A stretch of 64,000 nt of DNA from Stigmatella erecta (lineage in GTDB: Bacteria > Myxococcota > Myxococcia > Myxococcales > Myxococcaceae). Under the pieces are notes generated by a model. It did no database searches and was not told the DNA's origin. It saw only the letters and a list, made by a program, of their open reading frames with translations. The position numbers were made by a program, and so were the translations under genes. The DNA is taken from contig NZ_FOIJ01000001.1 in NCBI RefSeq assembly GCF_900111745.1, positions 558,001-622,000 of the forward strand, in the 5' to 3' direction. Position 1 is the stretch's first letter, and each line of letters starts with the position of its first letter. Shown in pieces: positions 42,388-50,676 of this stretch.

Positions 42388-43473
42388 TCAGGGGCGGGCA
42401 GGGGAGGGAACGAACTCATCCTCTGCCCGGGGAGCGAAGCACGCCTCCACGTCCGCGTCGCGGACCTCGGCCAGGGTGGCGGGGCTCCAGCGCGGACGCT
42501 GGTCCTTGTCCACGAGCACGGCGCGGATGCCCTCCCGGAAGTCCGGCAACACGGTGAGCGTCTGGCTGAGCCGGTACTCGAGGCGGACCACCTCGTCATA
42601 GGGCAGCGGGCGGCACAGCCGGAGCTGGCGCAGCGTCACCTTCAGGCTGGTGGGCGACATCCGGGCGAGGGTGGCCCGGGTGGCCTCGGCCCACTCGGTG
42701 CCCTCGGCGGCGAGCGCGGCGAGGATGTCCTCCACCCGGTCCGCCGCGAAGCAGCGATCCACCACCGCCTGGTGCGCGCGAAGCGGCGCGGGCCCCGCGT
42801 CCGTGGCGAAGGAGGCCAGGAGCCGGGTGGCGGTGCCGTGGGCCTGGCCCGTGCTCCAGTCCGCGGAGACCAGGGCCTCCAGCAGCGCCTCGAGCCGGGA
42901 GTGCTCCACGTGGTGGGTGCCGTAGCCGAGCCACATCGCATCCGCGGCGTTGGCGCGGGTGCCGGTGAGCCCCAGGTACGTGCCCATGGCGCCCGGAAAG
43001 CGCGGGAGGAACCAGCCGCCGCCCACGTCCGGGAAGAAGCCGATGGCCGTCTCGGGCATGGCGAACATGAGCCGCTCGGTGACGACGCGGTGGGAGCCGT
43101 GCATGGACAGCCCGAGCCCGCCGCCCATGCTGATGCCATCCACGAGCGCGATGAAGGGCTTCTCGAAGTGATGGATGCGGTGGTTGAGCGCGTACTCGCC
43201 CCGGAAGTACTCGCGGGCCAGGGGGGACTGGCCCTCGGGAACGGGCGCATCGAGGGACGCGGCCACGGCGCGCACGTCTCCGCCCGCACAGAAGGCCTTT
43301 CCGCCCGCGCCGCGGATCACCACGGCCTTCACCGAGGGCTCGCGGGCCCAGGCGTCCAGCTGCGGGTGAATGGCTCGAATCATCCCCAGGTCGAGCGCGT
43401 TGAGCGCCCGGGGGCGCTCCAGCGTCACCAGTCCGAGGGGGCCTCGCGTCTCCAGCACAACGTCATGGCTCAT
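42388..43473 (-). CDS. enoyl-CoA hydratase family; 3-hydroxyisobutyryl-CoA hydrolase type
   Basis: The 361-residue length and the motifs point to HIBCH of valine catabolism rather than a normal crotonase: GKAFCAGGDVRA, SMGGGLGLSMHGSHR, MPETAIGFFPDVGGGWFLPR, and the C-terminal RAVLVDKDQRPRWSP. HIBCH releases 3-hydroxyisobutyrate from its CoA ester, avoiding toxic methacrylyl-CoA. Its 3' end is 3 bp from guaA (convergent). No other valine-pathway gene adjoins it, but acyl-CoA genes are common in the window. A 2-enoyl-CoA hydratase role is less likely. Confidence 0.88.
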   Translation of the reverse strand: MSHDVVLETRGPLGLVTLERPRALNALDLGMIRAIHPQLDAWAREPSVKAVVIRGAGGKAFCAGGDVRAVAASLDAPVPEGQSPLAREYFRGEYALNHRIHHFEKPFIALVDGISMGGGLGLSMHGSHRVVTERLMFAMPETAIGFFPDVGGGWFLPRFPGAMGTYLGLTGTRANAADAMWLGYGTHHVEHSRLEALLEALVSADWSTGQAHGTATRLLASFATDAGPAPLRAHQAVVDRCFAADRVEDILAALAAEGTEWAEATRATLARMSPTSLKVTLRQLRLCRPLPYDEVVRLEYRLSQTLTVLPDFREGIRAVLVDKDQRPRWSPATLAEVRDADVEACFAPRAEDEFVPSPARP

Positions 43474-43486
43474 AGGGACATGGACC

Positions 43487-44596
43487 TCACGGAGGGGGAG
43501 CGTTCACATCGATGAGAATGCGGTGCCGGTAGAGCTCCAGCAGGATGTCCTCGTGGAGGTCCGCCTGCTTCTCGTCCCGGAGGCGCTGGCGCACGGTCTC
43601 CACGGGCTGCTTGCCGTTGAACTCCACGAGCAGGCCGTAGGCCTCGCCCGGCAGGGCGACGGCGTCGAACTCGCTGTAGGAGGCCAGGGCGATGCTCCCA
43701 TCCGGCAGCCACTGCACGGTGGCCCCGGGGTTGAGCTTGAGCACCGGGGGAAGCCGGGGAGCCACGGCCGCCTCGTGGCGCTGCTTCAGGATGGACAGCT
43801 CGATGGTCCCATCGATGCCCAGGAGGTTCTCGAAGTCCTTCACGGAGAGCGCACGAACGCTCTCGTAGCAGGCCTGGTAGAACTCGGCCTCGCGTCCGGC
43901 CCAGCCGCCCCACAGCGCGGCATACTCCTTCTCGGGCGGGGGCTGATCATCGAGGTCCTCCACCGTGAGCGGCACCGGGGCGGCGTCGGCCTTGTCGCGG
44001 CCGGTGAGCACATAGTCCGGCAGGTGCTGGAGCAGCGCGTAGCGCGACAGCTGGATCTCCGCCAGGGTGAGCCACGTCTTGAGCGTCATCCAGAACTTCC
44101 GGCCGTCGGCGCCCGCCACGTACTTGCAGAAGTACGTGGAGCACACCGCCTCGCGGTAGCGCCAGATGGTGCACAGGCCGCCCTGGCCCTCGTAGTACGG
44201 GCAGCGCAGGGACTGGGTCCGCCCGAAGGCCTGCCGGGCATTGTTATAGAGGAGGGTGTAGCGGGGAGGGGCCTTGAGCCACTGGGGGTTCACGGCCACG
44301 CGCCGGTCCAGCTTCGCCTGGATGCGCCGGCGGCCCTCGGCCATGGCGGCGTCCCCGTCCGACAGGATGGCACCCACCAGGTAATTGGGCAGCCGGGGGT
44401 GGTAGGTGCAGCACTTGGTGTCCGGCCGGAAGAACCGGGTCACCCCGTCCACGGACTCGATGGGGTTCGGGTTCGAGGCCTCGCACATGGCGCACGAGGA
44501 GCACGTGGCCTTGGTCTCCTCGGGGACAGGTCCCTGAAAGAACGAGGGAAAAAGGGACCGGTAGAGCTCCGGCAGGCTGTCCAGCAACTGGGGCAT
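43487..44596 (-). CDS. Cys-rich protein of unknown function, YkgJ-like
   Basis: A 369-residue protein whose first half has nine Cys: CSSCAMC (32-38), CC (62-63), and Cys132, 142, 152 and 157 in a pattern with CTIWRYREAVC. This recalls the zinc/iron-chelating CxxCxxxCC (YkgJ-like) domain, where such sites bind Zn or an Fe-S cluster; the match is imperfect. The C-terminal part has strands (VQWLPDGSIALASY, EAYGLLVEFNGKQPV) and helices and no Cys. No signal or membrane segment is visible. It follows the zinc-ribbon gene by 11 bp in one unit. The function is unknown. Confidence 0.65.
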   Translation of the reverse strand: MPQLLDSLPELYRSLFPSFFQGPVPEETKATCSSCAMCEASNPNPIESVDGVTRFFRPDTKCCTYHPRLPNYLVGAILSDGDAAMAEGRRRIQAKLDRRVAVNPQWLKAPPRYTLLYNNARQAFGRTQSLRCPYYEGQGGLCTIWRYREAVCSTYFCKYVAGADGRKFWMTLKTWLTLAEIQLSRYALLQHLPDYVLTGRDKADAAPVPLTVEDLDDQPPPEKEYAALWGGWAGREAEFYQACYESVRALSVKDFENLLGIDGTIELSILKQRHEAAVAPRLPPVLKLNPGATVQWLPDGSIALASYSEFDAVALPGEAYGLLVEFNGKQPVETVRQRLRDEKQADLHEDILLELYRHRILIDVNAPPP

Positions 44597-44607
44597 GGAA
44601 GAGGGTC

Positions 44608-45411
44608 CTAGAAGAGATCGCCGATACCGCCAACGACGCTGAAGAGTGCGTCCATCCCGAGATCGATGAGGTCCACCCCATCGCTCACGGTCTCCACGAT
44701 GTCCACCCCATGGGAGTTCTCGGAAGGCGCGGGAGGAGGGGGATTTCCCGCGGCCCGGGATGCCTGCTGCGCCTGGGCATCGAGCGCCCGGAAGAATCCG
44801 TCCATCTGGAGCGTGTCCATGAGGAGCTGCGCGGCCACGGCGGGGGCCAGGACGGCGCCCGTGACGGCCGCGGCCTTCTTGGCGTCATCGAGCGTCACCC
44901 CCACGGCCTTCGGGTCCAGGATGCAGAGCGGCGCATGGCAGGCCGGACACGCGGTGTCCTGGGCCAGCGAGATGGGCCCGCCACAGTCGGAGCACTGCAG
45001 GAGCTGCGCGTGCTTCTTCAGCTCCTTGAGCTCCCGGGCGGAGAGGCTGCGGACGATTCCCTTCTCCCGGAGGAACTGGAAGAAGGTGATGAAGCGGCCG
45101 TGCGCGGAGGGGCAGCGGAAATACTGGAAGCGGTTGTCCCGCGCCATGTCGTGCGTGCGCGACAGCACCTCCCGGCAACGGGGGCACTTCATCGCGTGGA
45201 GGAGCTGCGTGCGCGCGCTCCGCTTGCCGTGCATCTCGCGGAACAGCTGGAGCACCCCCGCGGCGGACAGCTGGGGGCTCTCCTGGGCGTCGAACCACAC
45301 GCCGTGGCAGGCATGGCAGACATCCAGGAGCACCTGTCCGCCAAGGCGTTTGTCGAAGGCCTGCTCGGCCGCGGGAGATTGGCAACCTGGACAGTTCATG
45401 AAACCCGCCAT
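44608..45411 (-). CDS. zinc-ribbon protein with TFIIB-like finger
   Basis: The 267-residue product shows three Cys-pair sets: Cys7/Cys10 with Cys32/Cys35 (CPGC ... CHACHGVWFDAQE, typical of zf-TFIIB bacterial ribbons), Cys76/Cys79 with Cys100, and Cys140/Cys143 with Cys155/Cys158. A hydrophobic stretch follows (about 175-197), then a Pro linker, and a helical end with LIDLGMDALFSVVGGIG. It probably binds two or three zinc ions and may be membrane-associated. It forms a two-gene unit with the Cys-rich gene. Role unknown. Confidence 0.68.
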   Translation of the reverse strand: MAGFMNCPGCQSPAAEQAFDKRLGGQVLLDVCHACHGVWFDAQESPQLSAAGVLQLFREMHGKRSARTQLLHAMKCPRCREVLSRTHDMARDNRFQYFRCPSAHGRFITFFQFLREKGIVRSLSARELKELKKHAQLLQCSDCGGPISLAQDTACPACHAPLCILDPKAVGVTLDDAKKAAAVTGAVLAPAVAAQLLMDTLQMDGFFRALDAQAQQASRAAGNPPPPAPSENSHGVDIVETVSDGVDLIDLGMDALFSVVGGIGDLF

Positions 45412-45482
45412 CCTACAAAGAGAAGGGCTGTCCAGGGCATCCTGGACAGCCCTCGAACGTCATGGCCTCGAAAGGCCGGGGC

Positions 45483-47567
45483 TCACCCCGCCGGAGGGGC
45501 CTTCACGGTGGGGGCCTTGGTGGGACGCAGCTCCTCGAGCAGGCGCGTGGCGCCGTAGACCGTCTTCAGCGACTCGGAGATGGCCTCGCTGTGCACGGAG
45601 ACGGCCCGGTTGACGCTCTCGTCGAAGCCGAACTCGCCGCCCAGGGACTGGATATTGCCGTCGAAGACCAGGCCGACGATCTCCGCGTCCTTGTTGATGA
45701 CGGGCGAGCCGGAGTTACCGCCGATGATGTCGTTGGTGCTGGCGAAGTTCATGGGGGTGTTGGCCTTGATCTTGTTCTTCGCATCCAGCCAGGTCTTCGG
45801 CAGCGCGAAGGGGTCCTCGCCGGTGTGCCGGTCGAAGGTGCCGCCCATGACGGTGACGGGGGCGACCTTCTTGCCGTCCTCCGTGTAGCCCTTCACCGCG
45901 CCGTAGGACAGGCGCAGGCTGAAGGTGGCGTCCGGGTAGACGTTGGTGCCGTACACGTCGAACTTCGCCTTGGCCACCAGCTCGCTGTTCTTGCGGATGA
46001 CCGAGTCGATGTTCTCGTCGTAGTTCTTCCGGATGGCGCGGGCATCGGGCTCCACGAGCCGGGCCAGGGCAATCATCGGATCCTTGGACTCGGTGATGGC
46101 CTTCTTGCCGCCCTCGAAGAGCTGCTGGCGGACCTTGACGTCGCGCAGCTGGCTGCCGTTCACCACGCGGGTGGCCAGCGTCAGGGGCGACTCCTTGCCC
46201 AGCACCTTCTTCACGAACGGGTGGTCCGAGCCCAGCTCCTCGCGCAGCTTGGTGAGGCTGAACTCCAACCGGGCAATCTCCAGCTCCGGGTAGATGGGCG
46301 CCGGGCTGAAGAGCTGGGCCTTGAGGGCCGGCAGGTTCGAGTCCGCGAACTCGCGCAGCCGCTGGCCGTTCTCCTTGGGAAGCTCCTCGGCGCCGCGCAC
46401 CAGCGACATGGCGAGGGAGTACAGCTGCGAGCTGAAGCCCGCGTTCTTCTCGATGAAGGTGTAGTCCTTGCGGATGTTCTTGAGCTGCTCCTGCGCCTTG
46501 GCGATCTCATCCCACGCCGCGCCGTATTTCTGCTTCAGCTCCGGGGAGGCGTTGACCTTCTGGCGCAGCTCCTGCTCGGCGGCCACTTTCTGCGCGAAGA
46601 ACGCCTTGTCCAGCAGGGCCTCGTGACGGCCTTTCTGCGCCTTGACGCCGTTCTCCACGCCAAAAAGCATGTTGTTGGAGATGCGCTTCTGCTCGGGGCC
46701 GCGCTTCTGGAACTCGGTGATCATTCCGCGCATCTCGGACATGAACATCAGGGTCTTCGGCAGCACCACGTCCCGGTGGTACTCCAGCTCCGCGATGGTC
46801 AGCCCGCGGGAGGTGCGGCCCGGGTGCCCGGAGATGAACGTCAGATCGCCTTCCTTCACGCCCGCCTTGGACCACTTGAAGTAGTTCGTCTGGGGGGCCG
46901 GCTTTCCGTCCTGGTAGACGCGCACGAAGCTGACGTCCAGGTCGTACCGGGGGAACTCGAAGTTGTCCGGATCGCCGCCAAAGAAGGCGATGGCGTGCTC
47001 CGGGGCGAACACCAGGCGCACGTCCTGGAAGCGGCGGTACTTGTAGAGGTTGTACTTGCCGCCCTGGTAGAGCGTCACCACGTCACAGCGGACCTGGTCG
47101 CTGGTGGCGCATTCCTTCTCGATCTTCGACATCTCGGCCTTGAGCGTGTCGCTGTACTCCTTGCCGGTGCGGCCCTGGGTGGCCGTGTTGAGCCGGTCGG
47201 TGACGTCGGTGATCTCCGCCAGCTGGTTGATCTCCATGGCGGGGCACTGGATCTCATCGGCGAGCGTCTTCGCGTAGAACCCGTTGGCGATGTAGTCCTT
47301 CTGGGCGGTGGAGAGCTGCTCGATGCAGCCCCGGGCGCAGTGGTGATTGGTCATCACCAGGCCGTTGGCGGAAACGAAGCTCGCCGAGCAGCCGCCGGCC
47401 AGGCGGGCCGAGGACAAGCGCACCTTGTCGAGCCACTGGGGCGTGGGCTCGAAGCCGTACTTGGACTTCACCGTGGCGGACGGGAAGTTGTTGTAGGTCC
47501 ACATGCCCTCGTCGGCGAGCGCGGGGAGCGCTCCCACCAGGGCGGCTACGACGACCAGATGCCTCAT
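45483..47567 (-). CDS. S46 family peptidase (dipeptidyl-peptidase 7/11 type)
   Basis: Exported serine peptidase of 694 residues with a signal peptide (about 1-18, ending ALA). It removes dipeptides from protein N-termini, mainly in the periplasm or outside the cell. The triad is seen: His in GLVMTNHHCARGC (75-76), Asp in FPRYDLDVSFVRVY, and Ser619 in IIGGNSGSPVINKD. The central helical cap domain of S46 enzymes is present. DPP7 and DPP11 differ in a residue I cannot place with certainty, so the specificity is open. ATG 47567 follows AAGGA. It fits the predatory, protein-feeding life of myxobacteria. Confidence 0.9.
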   Translation of the reverse strand: MRHLVVVAALVGALPALADEGMWTYNNFPSATVKSKYGFEPTPQWLDKVRLSSARLAGGCSASFVSANGLVMTNHHCARGCIEQLSTAQKDYIANGFYAKTLADEIQCPAMEINQLAEITDVTDRLNTATQGRTGKEYSDTLKAEMSKIEKECATSDQVRCDVVTLYQGGKYNLYKYRRFQDVRLVFAPEHAIAFFGGDPDNFEFPRYDLDVSFVRVYQDGKPAPQTNYFKWSKAGVKEGDLTFISGHPGRTSRGLTIAELEYHRDVVLPKTLMFMSEMRGMITEFQKRGPEQKRISNNMLFGVENGVKAQKGRHEALLDKAFFAQKVAAEQELRQKVNASPELKQKYGAAWDEIAKAQEQLKNIRKDYTFIEKNAGFSSQLYSLAMSLVRGAEELPKENGQRLREFADSNLPALKAQLFSPAPIYPELEIARLEFSLTKLREELGSDHPFVKKVLGKESPLTLATRVVNGSQLRDVKVRQQLFEGGKKAITESKDPMIALARLVEPDARAIRKNYDENIDSVIRKNSELVAKAKFDVYGTNVYPDATFSLRLSYGAVKGYTEDGKKVAPVTVMGGTFDRHTGEDPFALPKTWLDAKNKIKANTPMNFASTNDIIGGNSGSPVINKDAEIVGLVFDGNIQSLGGEFGFDESVNRAVSVHSEAISESLKTVYGATRLLEELRPTKAPTVKAPPAG

Positions 47568-47883
47568 TTTGAAGGTCCTTTCCGGCAACGACGGGTGCCG
47601 GGCGTTCTGCGGGAACCCATCTAGCGGGTCAAGCGGGGAAAAATTCCCAGACCTACCCAACGGCCCAGCCGACCGCTGATTGCCAGGGGCAGTGGGGGCC
47701 GCGAACAGGAACCCCGGGACCCTCCAGTCCGCGAACGCTTAGTTTACATAACGCATCTTATCAGACTCCACGTATGGGCCGTTTCCCGAGGGGAAATCCC
47801 TGGGCCTCTGGGCCACCGGCGGCCCCCGGGGCCCGTTCTTAGGGCTTCTCGGTTCCGGCCCTGGGACGTAGCTTGTCCTGCCT
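47568..47883. other. intergenic region between the S46 peptidase and a lipoprotein gene
   Basis: The 316 bp hold no convincing gene. On the minus strand, TTGACC (47632-47627) and a weak -10 (CAGAAC, 47609-47604) with a 17-bp spacer may drive the peptidase. An AT-rich patch at about 47737-47765 (TTTACATAACGCATC) stands out and may be the control region of one of the divergent genes. Confidence 0.35.
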
Positions 47884-48420
47884 ATGCGCCTGGCCCGGTT
47901 TGGTTCCCTCGTTCTGTGCACCTCGGTGCTTCTGACTGGCTGTCCGGACAAGCAGCCTGCGGGTCCGCAGGATTCCGGTCTCGCCCCTGCCGCCGCCCCG
48001 GACGCGAACCTGCCGCCCGAGGCCACCGCGTTCACGCTCCGGTACCAGCTCAACGGCGCGGGCCTGGAGCCCATCGCGATGACCGTCGATGAACGGCCCA
48101 GCATCGAGCCCACCTCGGTGCTGGAGCTGCGCAGCTCGCGCCCGCTTCGCAATTACCGCATCCGGCTGTTCGATGAGGCCGACCGCGCCATGATTTCCGA
48201 TGACTCCGTCGAGGAATCCGCGGACGGCATCGTTTATCGAATCACCCTGCCGAATCCGCTCAAGACCGGCCACCGGTACACCTTGGTCGCCGATGCCCAG
48301 ACCGGAGCCTCGTTCACGGACGATTTGGGACGCGAGCTCGAGGATCTCCGCTTCGAATTCCAGGTGGCCGGTGAAAAGGAAAAACCGGCCCCGCCGCCCG
48401 CGAAGAAAAAGCGCCGGTAA
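47884..48420 (+). CDS. lipoprotein of unknown function
   Basis: A 178-residue product with a lipobox LLTGC (Cys20). The mature part has a Pro/Ala linker (about 25-45), then a domain of beta-strand character (TAFTLRYQLNGAGLEPIAMT, RPLRNYRIRLFDEADRAMI, GHRYTLVADAQTG) that resembles an Ig-like fold such as Big_5 or CopC, and a Lys/Pro-rich tail. The basic tail is unusual for a lipoprotein. No function is assigned. Convergent with the DUF3014 gene, 6 bp apart. Confidence 0.62.
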   Translation: MRLARFGSLVLCTSVLLTGCPDKQPAGPQDSGLAPAAAPDANLPPEATAFTLRYQLNGAGLEPIAMTVDERPSIEPTSVLELRSSRPLRNYRIRLFDEADRAMISDDSVEESADGIVYRITLPNPLKTGHRYTLVADAQTGASFTDDLGRELEDLRFEFQVAGEKEKPAPPPAKKKRR

Positions 48421-48426
48421 TCCGGC

Positions 48427-49260
48427 TCAGTGCCCGCCCAGGGGCAATTCCAGGGCGCTCTGGAGCTCCCGGAGCCGGTTCTGGATGAGCTGCATGTTCC
48501 GGGGGCCCATCCGCAGCAAATGCTTCTGGGCCCGGCTCAGCCCCTCCAGCTGCGGATCCGCGTACACGTAAATGGCCCCCCGTTCCGTGACTTCCACGTC
48601 GTCCGGAGGCACCGGCACATCCAACAGGTGCTGAATCGCCTGGGCCAGGGTCTGCTCGAAGGACCGGCCCGGGGGCGCGATCTCCACGTACACCCGGTCC
48701 GCCAGCGGTTTGACTTCCTTCCAGGCGGCCACCGAGTTCTGGACGTCCAGCGAGCCAATCACCCGGGCCACCGGATCATACCGCTCGTAGCTGCTCGGGT
48801 TGATGGTCGTCTTTCCCTCGTCCTCCACGACCTGGAAACCCTCCGTGGGCCCCATGAAGGACAGCACCATGCGCGGGCTTTCGCCGTCCGAGATGTTGCT
48901 CACCGCCGTCGTGAACCGCTGCAGCAGTCCTTCCACGCCCAGCCACTTCGCGAATTCGGGATCCGAGGACAGCGCCTTCATGTTCTGGCGGACCCGGGAA
49001 TCGCCTTCCTGGACCGACGGCGGCGGCGCCAAGGCAGCCGCCCCCGCGTCCGCCAGGCCGGCCGCCGGTCCGGGAGCCGCGGGTGCCTCGGGAGACACCG
49101 CGGGCGCCTGCCGCAGCACGTGCCACGCACCGGCGCCAATGCCCACCAAGGCCCCGAACGCCAGCAAGGCCCCCACGATGCGGGCCCGGGCGGAACCCGG
49201 CCGGGGGGACTCGCCACCCGGAGTTCCAGGCGGACCTCCGGAAAAGGACTGCTCGCTCAT
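48427..49260 (-). CDS. DUF3014 family membrane protein
   Basis: The 277-residue protein has a short cytoplasmic start, one membrane segment (about 28-47, RIVGALLAFGALVGIGAGAW), an Ala/Pro linker, and the DUF3014 domain (about 85-270). Domain marks: SDPEFAKWLGVEGLLQRFTTA, ISDGESPRMVLSF, SYERYDPVARVIGSLD, VPVPPDDVEVTERGAIYVY and LSRAQKHLLRMGPRNMQLIQ. The domain is periplasmic by topology. The function of DUF3014 is unknown. A 101-bp gap separates it from the RNase-H-like gene downstream. Confidence 0.85.
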   Translation of the reverse strand: MSEQSFSGGPPGTPGGESPRPGSARARIVGALLAFGALVGIGAGAWHVLRQAPAVSPEAPAAPGPAAGLADAGAAALAPPPSVQEGDSRVRQNMKALSSDPEFAKWLGVEGLLQRFTTAVSNISDGESPRMVLSFMGPTEGFQVVEDEGKTTINPSSYERYDPVARVIGSLDVQNSVAAWKEVKPLADRVYVEIAPPGRSFEQTLAQAIQHLLDVPVPPDDVEVTERGAIYVYADPQLEGLSRAQKHLLRMGPRNMQLIQNRLRELQSALELPLGGH

Positions 49261-49361
49261 GGGACCTCCCGCACTGCGTTTCCCGATGGTGAATCCTCGC
49301 TGAGTGCCGGAACCCCCGGCTCCTGGTGGGATTCCCAGGACCCGAAAGTGAACAGCCCCGG

Positions 49362-50255
49362 TCAGCCGTCGCGCAAGTCGCGGTCCTGGCGGCGCACCCG
49401 CTCGAGCGTCTGCAGATCCCGCTCGGACGGCCCCAGCTCCAGGATGATCTTGCTGACGTCGTACAGCACGTCCCCCCGGTGGAACACCGGCAGCCGGGGC
49501 ACGTCCTGGTTCAGCTCGTCCGCGCCCCGGTTGTAGGCCATGTCCATCAGCGTGCGGAGCTGGAACGCGTCATAGAGGTTGTACTCCACGAGGTACCGCA
49601 GGGCCTCCACGTCCGCCCGGGCCTTGTACGCGCGCCACAGCAGCACCGCGTCCCAGCCGTTCACGCCCTTGAGGTGCGGCGGCCGGCCGAAGCCCAGCTT
49701 GTCCTCGATGTCCTTCAGCCCGCCGCCCATGCCCAGGCGCCGCGTCACGAAGCGCAAGTCGATGTGCGCCTCGGGGCTCGGAAAATGCTCGGCGCCGAAG
49801 TAGTTCCGCAGCACGGGCGCATCGAACACGGTGCCGTTGAACGTCACCCACAGCCGCCGCGCCGCGAGTGCCTCGGGCAGCGCGTCCATGTTCCGGCCCT
49901 GGATGAAGACGTGCAGGCCCACGCTGTCGAACAGGCAGACCACCGTGGGCACCTGCGTCTGGCTGCCGTCCGTCTCGATGTCGAAGTAGACCGCGTCCCC
50001 GGCGAACTCCGGGTACAGCCGCCAGTGCTCCCGGGACGGCAGGAGCTGCGCCAGCGTCCGCAGGTCACGCCGCTCCAGCGCCTCGCGGGCCCGGCGGAGG
50101 TACTCGCGCGCCAGCTCGTCCGTCTTCTTGCTGATGGCCACCCCGGTGCCCGGCGCCGGGAAGTCGTCCCAGGTCCGGATGCCGTTGGCCCACAGTTCCT
50201 TCTCGCGGAACGGCCCGACCCCCGGAATGAGCTGGAACGTCCGAGCGAGCATCAC
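49362..50255 (-). CDS. YprB-like RNase H-fold DEDD exonuclease domain protein
   Basis: Predicted 3'-5' exonuclease of 297 residues. A helix-hairpin-helix-like turn (LIPGVGPFREKELWANG) opens the protein. The RNase H-fold follows with YFDIETDGSQ (Asp92, Glu94), TFNGTVFDAPVLRNYFG and VEYNLYDAFQLRTLM, the DEDD acid residues. GTG 50255 overlaps the NUDIX stop. It is the last gene of an operon with BamB-like and NUDIX genes. The substrate, DNA or RNA, is not known; homologues are often found fused to helicase-like proteins. Confidence 0.83.
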   Translation of the reverse strand: MMLARTFQLIPGVGPFREKELWANGIRTWDDFPAPGTGVAISKKTDELAREYLRRAREALERRDLRTLAQLLPSREHWRLYPEFAGDAVYFDIETDGSQTQVPTVVCLFDSVGLHVFIQGRNMDALPEALAARRLWVTFNGTVFDAPVLRNYFGAEHFPSPEAHIDLRFVTRRLGMGGGLKDIEDKLGFGRPPHLKGVNGWDAVLLWRAYKARADVEALRYLVEYNLYDAFQLRTLMDMAYNRGADELNQDVPRLPVFHRGDVLYDVSKIILELGPSERDLQTLERVRRQDRDLRDG

Positions 50256-50668
50256 CCCAGGGTCCCCATCCTCCCGGCCACCAGGTCCGCCAGCAGCGGG
50301 AGATCCGCCTCGCAGAACGGCAGCGCCCCCATCTCCGCGGGCGTCAGGAACCTCAGCGCGTGGGCGCCGAGCGGCTTGGGCTCACCCGACACGAGCCGGG
50401 TGGCGTACAGCACCAGCTCCACCGTCAGATCCGGGTACGTGTGCTGGCCCTCCCACAGCCGCCGGCCCACCTCCAGCGCCACGTCCAGCTCCTCGCGGCA
50501 CTCGCGGGCCAGGGCCGCCTCGTCCGTCTCCCCGGGCTCGACCTTGCCCCCGGGAAACTCCCAGAGCAGGGCCCGGCTGCCGCCCGGGAGCCGCTGCTGC
50601 ACGAGGAACCGGGAGCCGTCCTCCGGGTGCGGCAGCAGCGCCGCCACCACCCGCACCGTGCGAGCCAC
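50252..50668 (-). CDS. NUDIX hydrolase (MutT-like)
   Basis: Hydrolyses a nucleoside diphosphate linked to another group, possibly oxidised dGTP. The Nudix box is complete: GGKVEPGETDEAALARECREELDV, here residues 40-63 (split reading G-x5-E-x7-REUxEE). The 138-residue size and the FPGG before the box fit MutT. The start may be GTG 50668, 50656 or 50650; GGGGAGG abuts the first. It follows the BamB-like stop by 8 bp and overlaps the next gene. The substrate is inferred only from the family. Confidence 0.86.
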   Translation of the reverse strand: MARTVRVVAALLPHPEDGSRFLVQQRLPGGSRALLWEFPGGKVEPGETDEAALARECREELDVALEVGRRLWEGQHTYPDLTVELVLYATRLVSGEPKPLGAHALRFLTPAEMGALPFCEADLPLLADLVAGRMGTLG

Positions 50669-50676
50669 CCTCCCCG

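Noticed and set aside
45462-47624. Open frame of 720 codons opposite the S46 peptidase
   Set aside because: His/Leu/Val/Gly-rich shadow of the peptidase gene, no motif.
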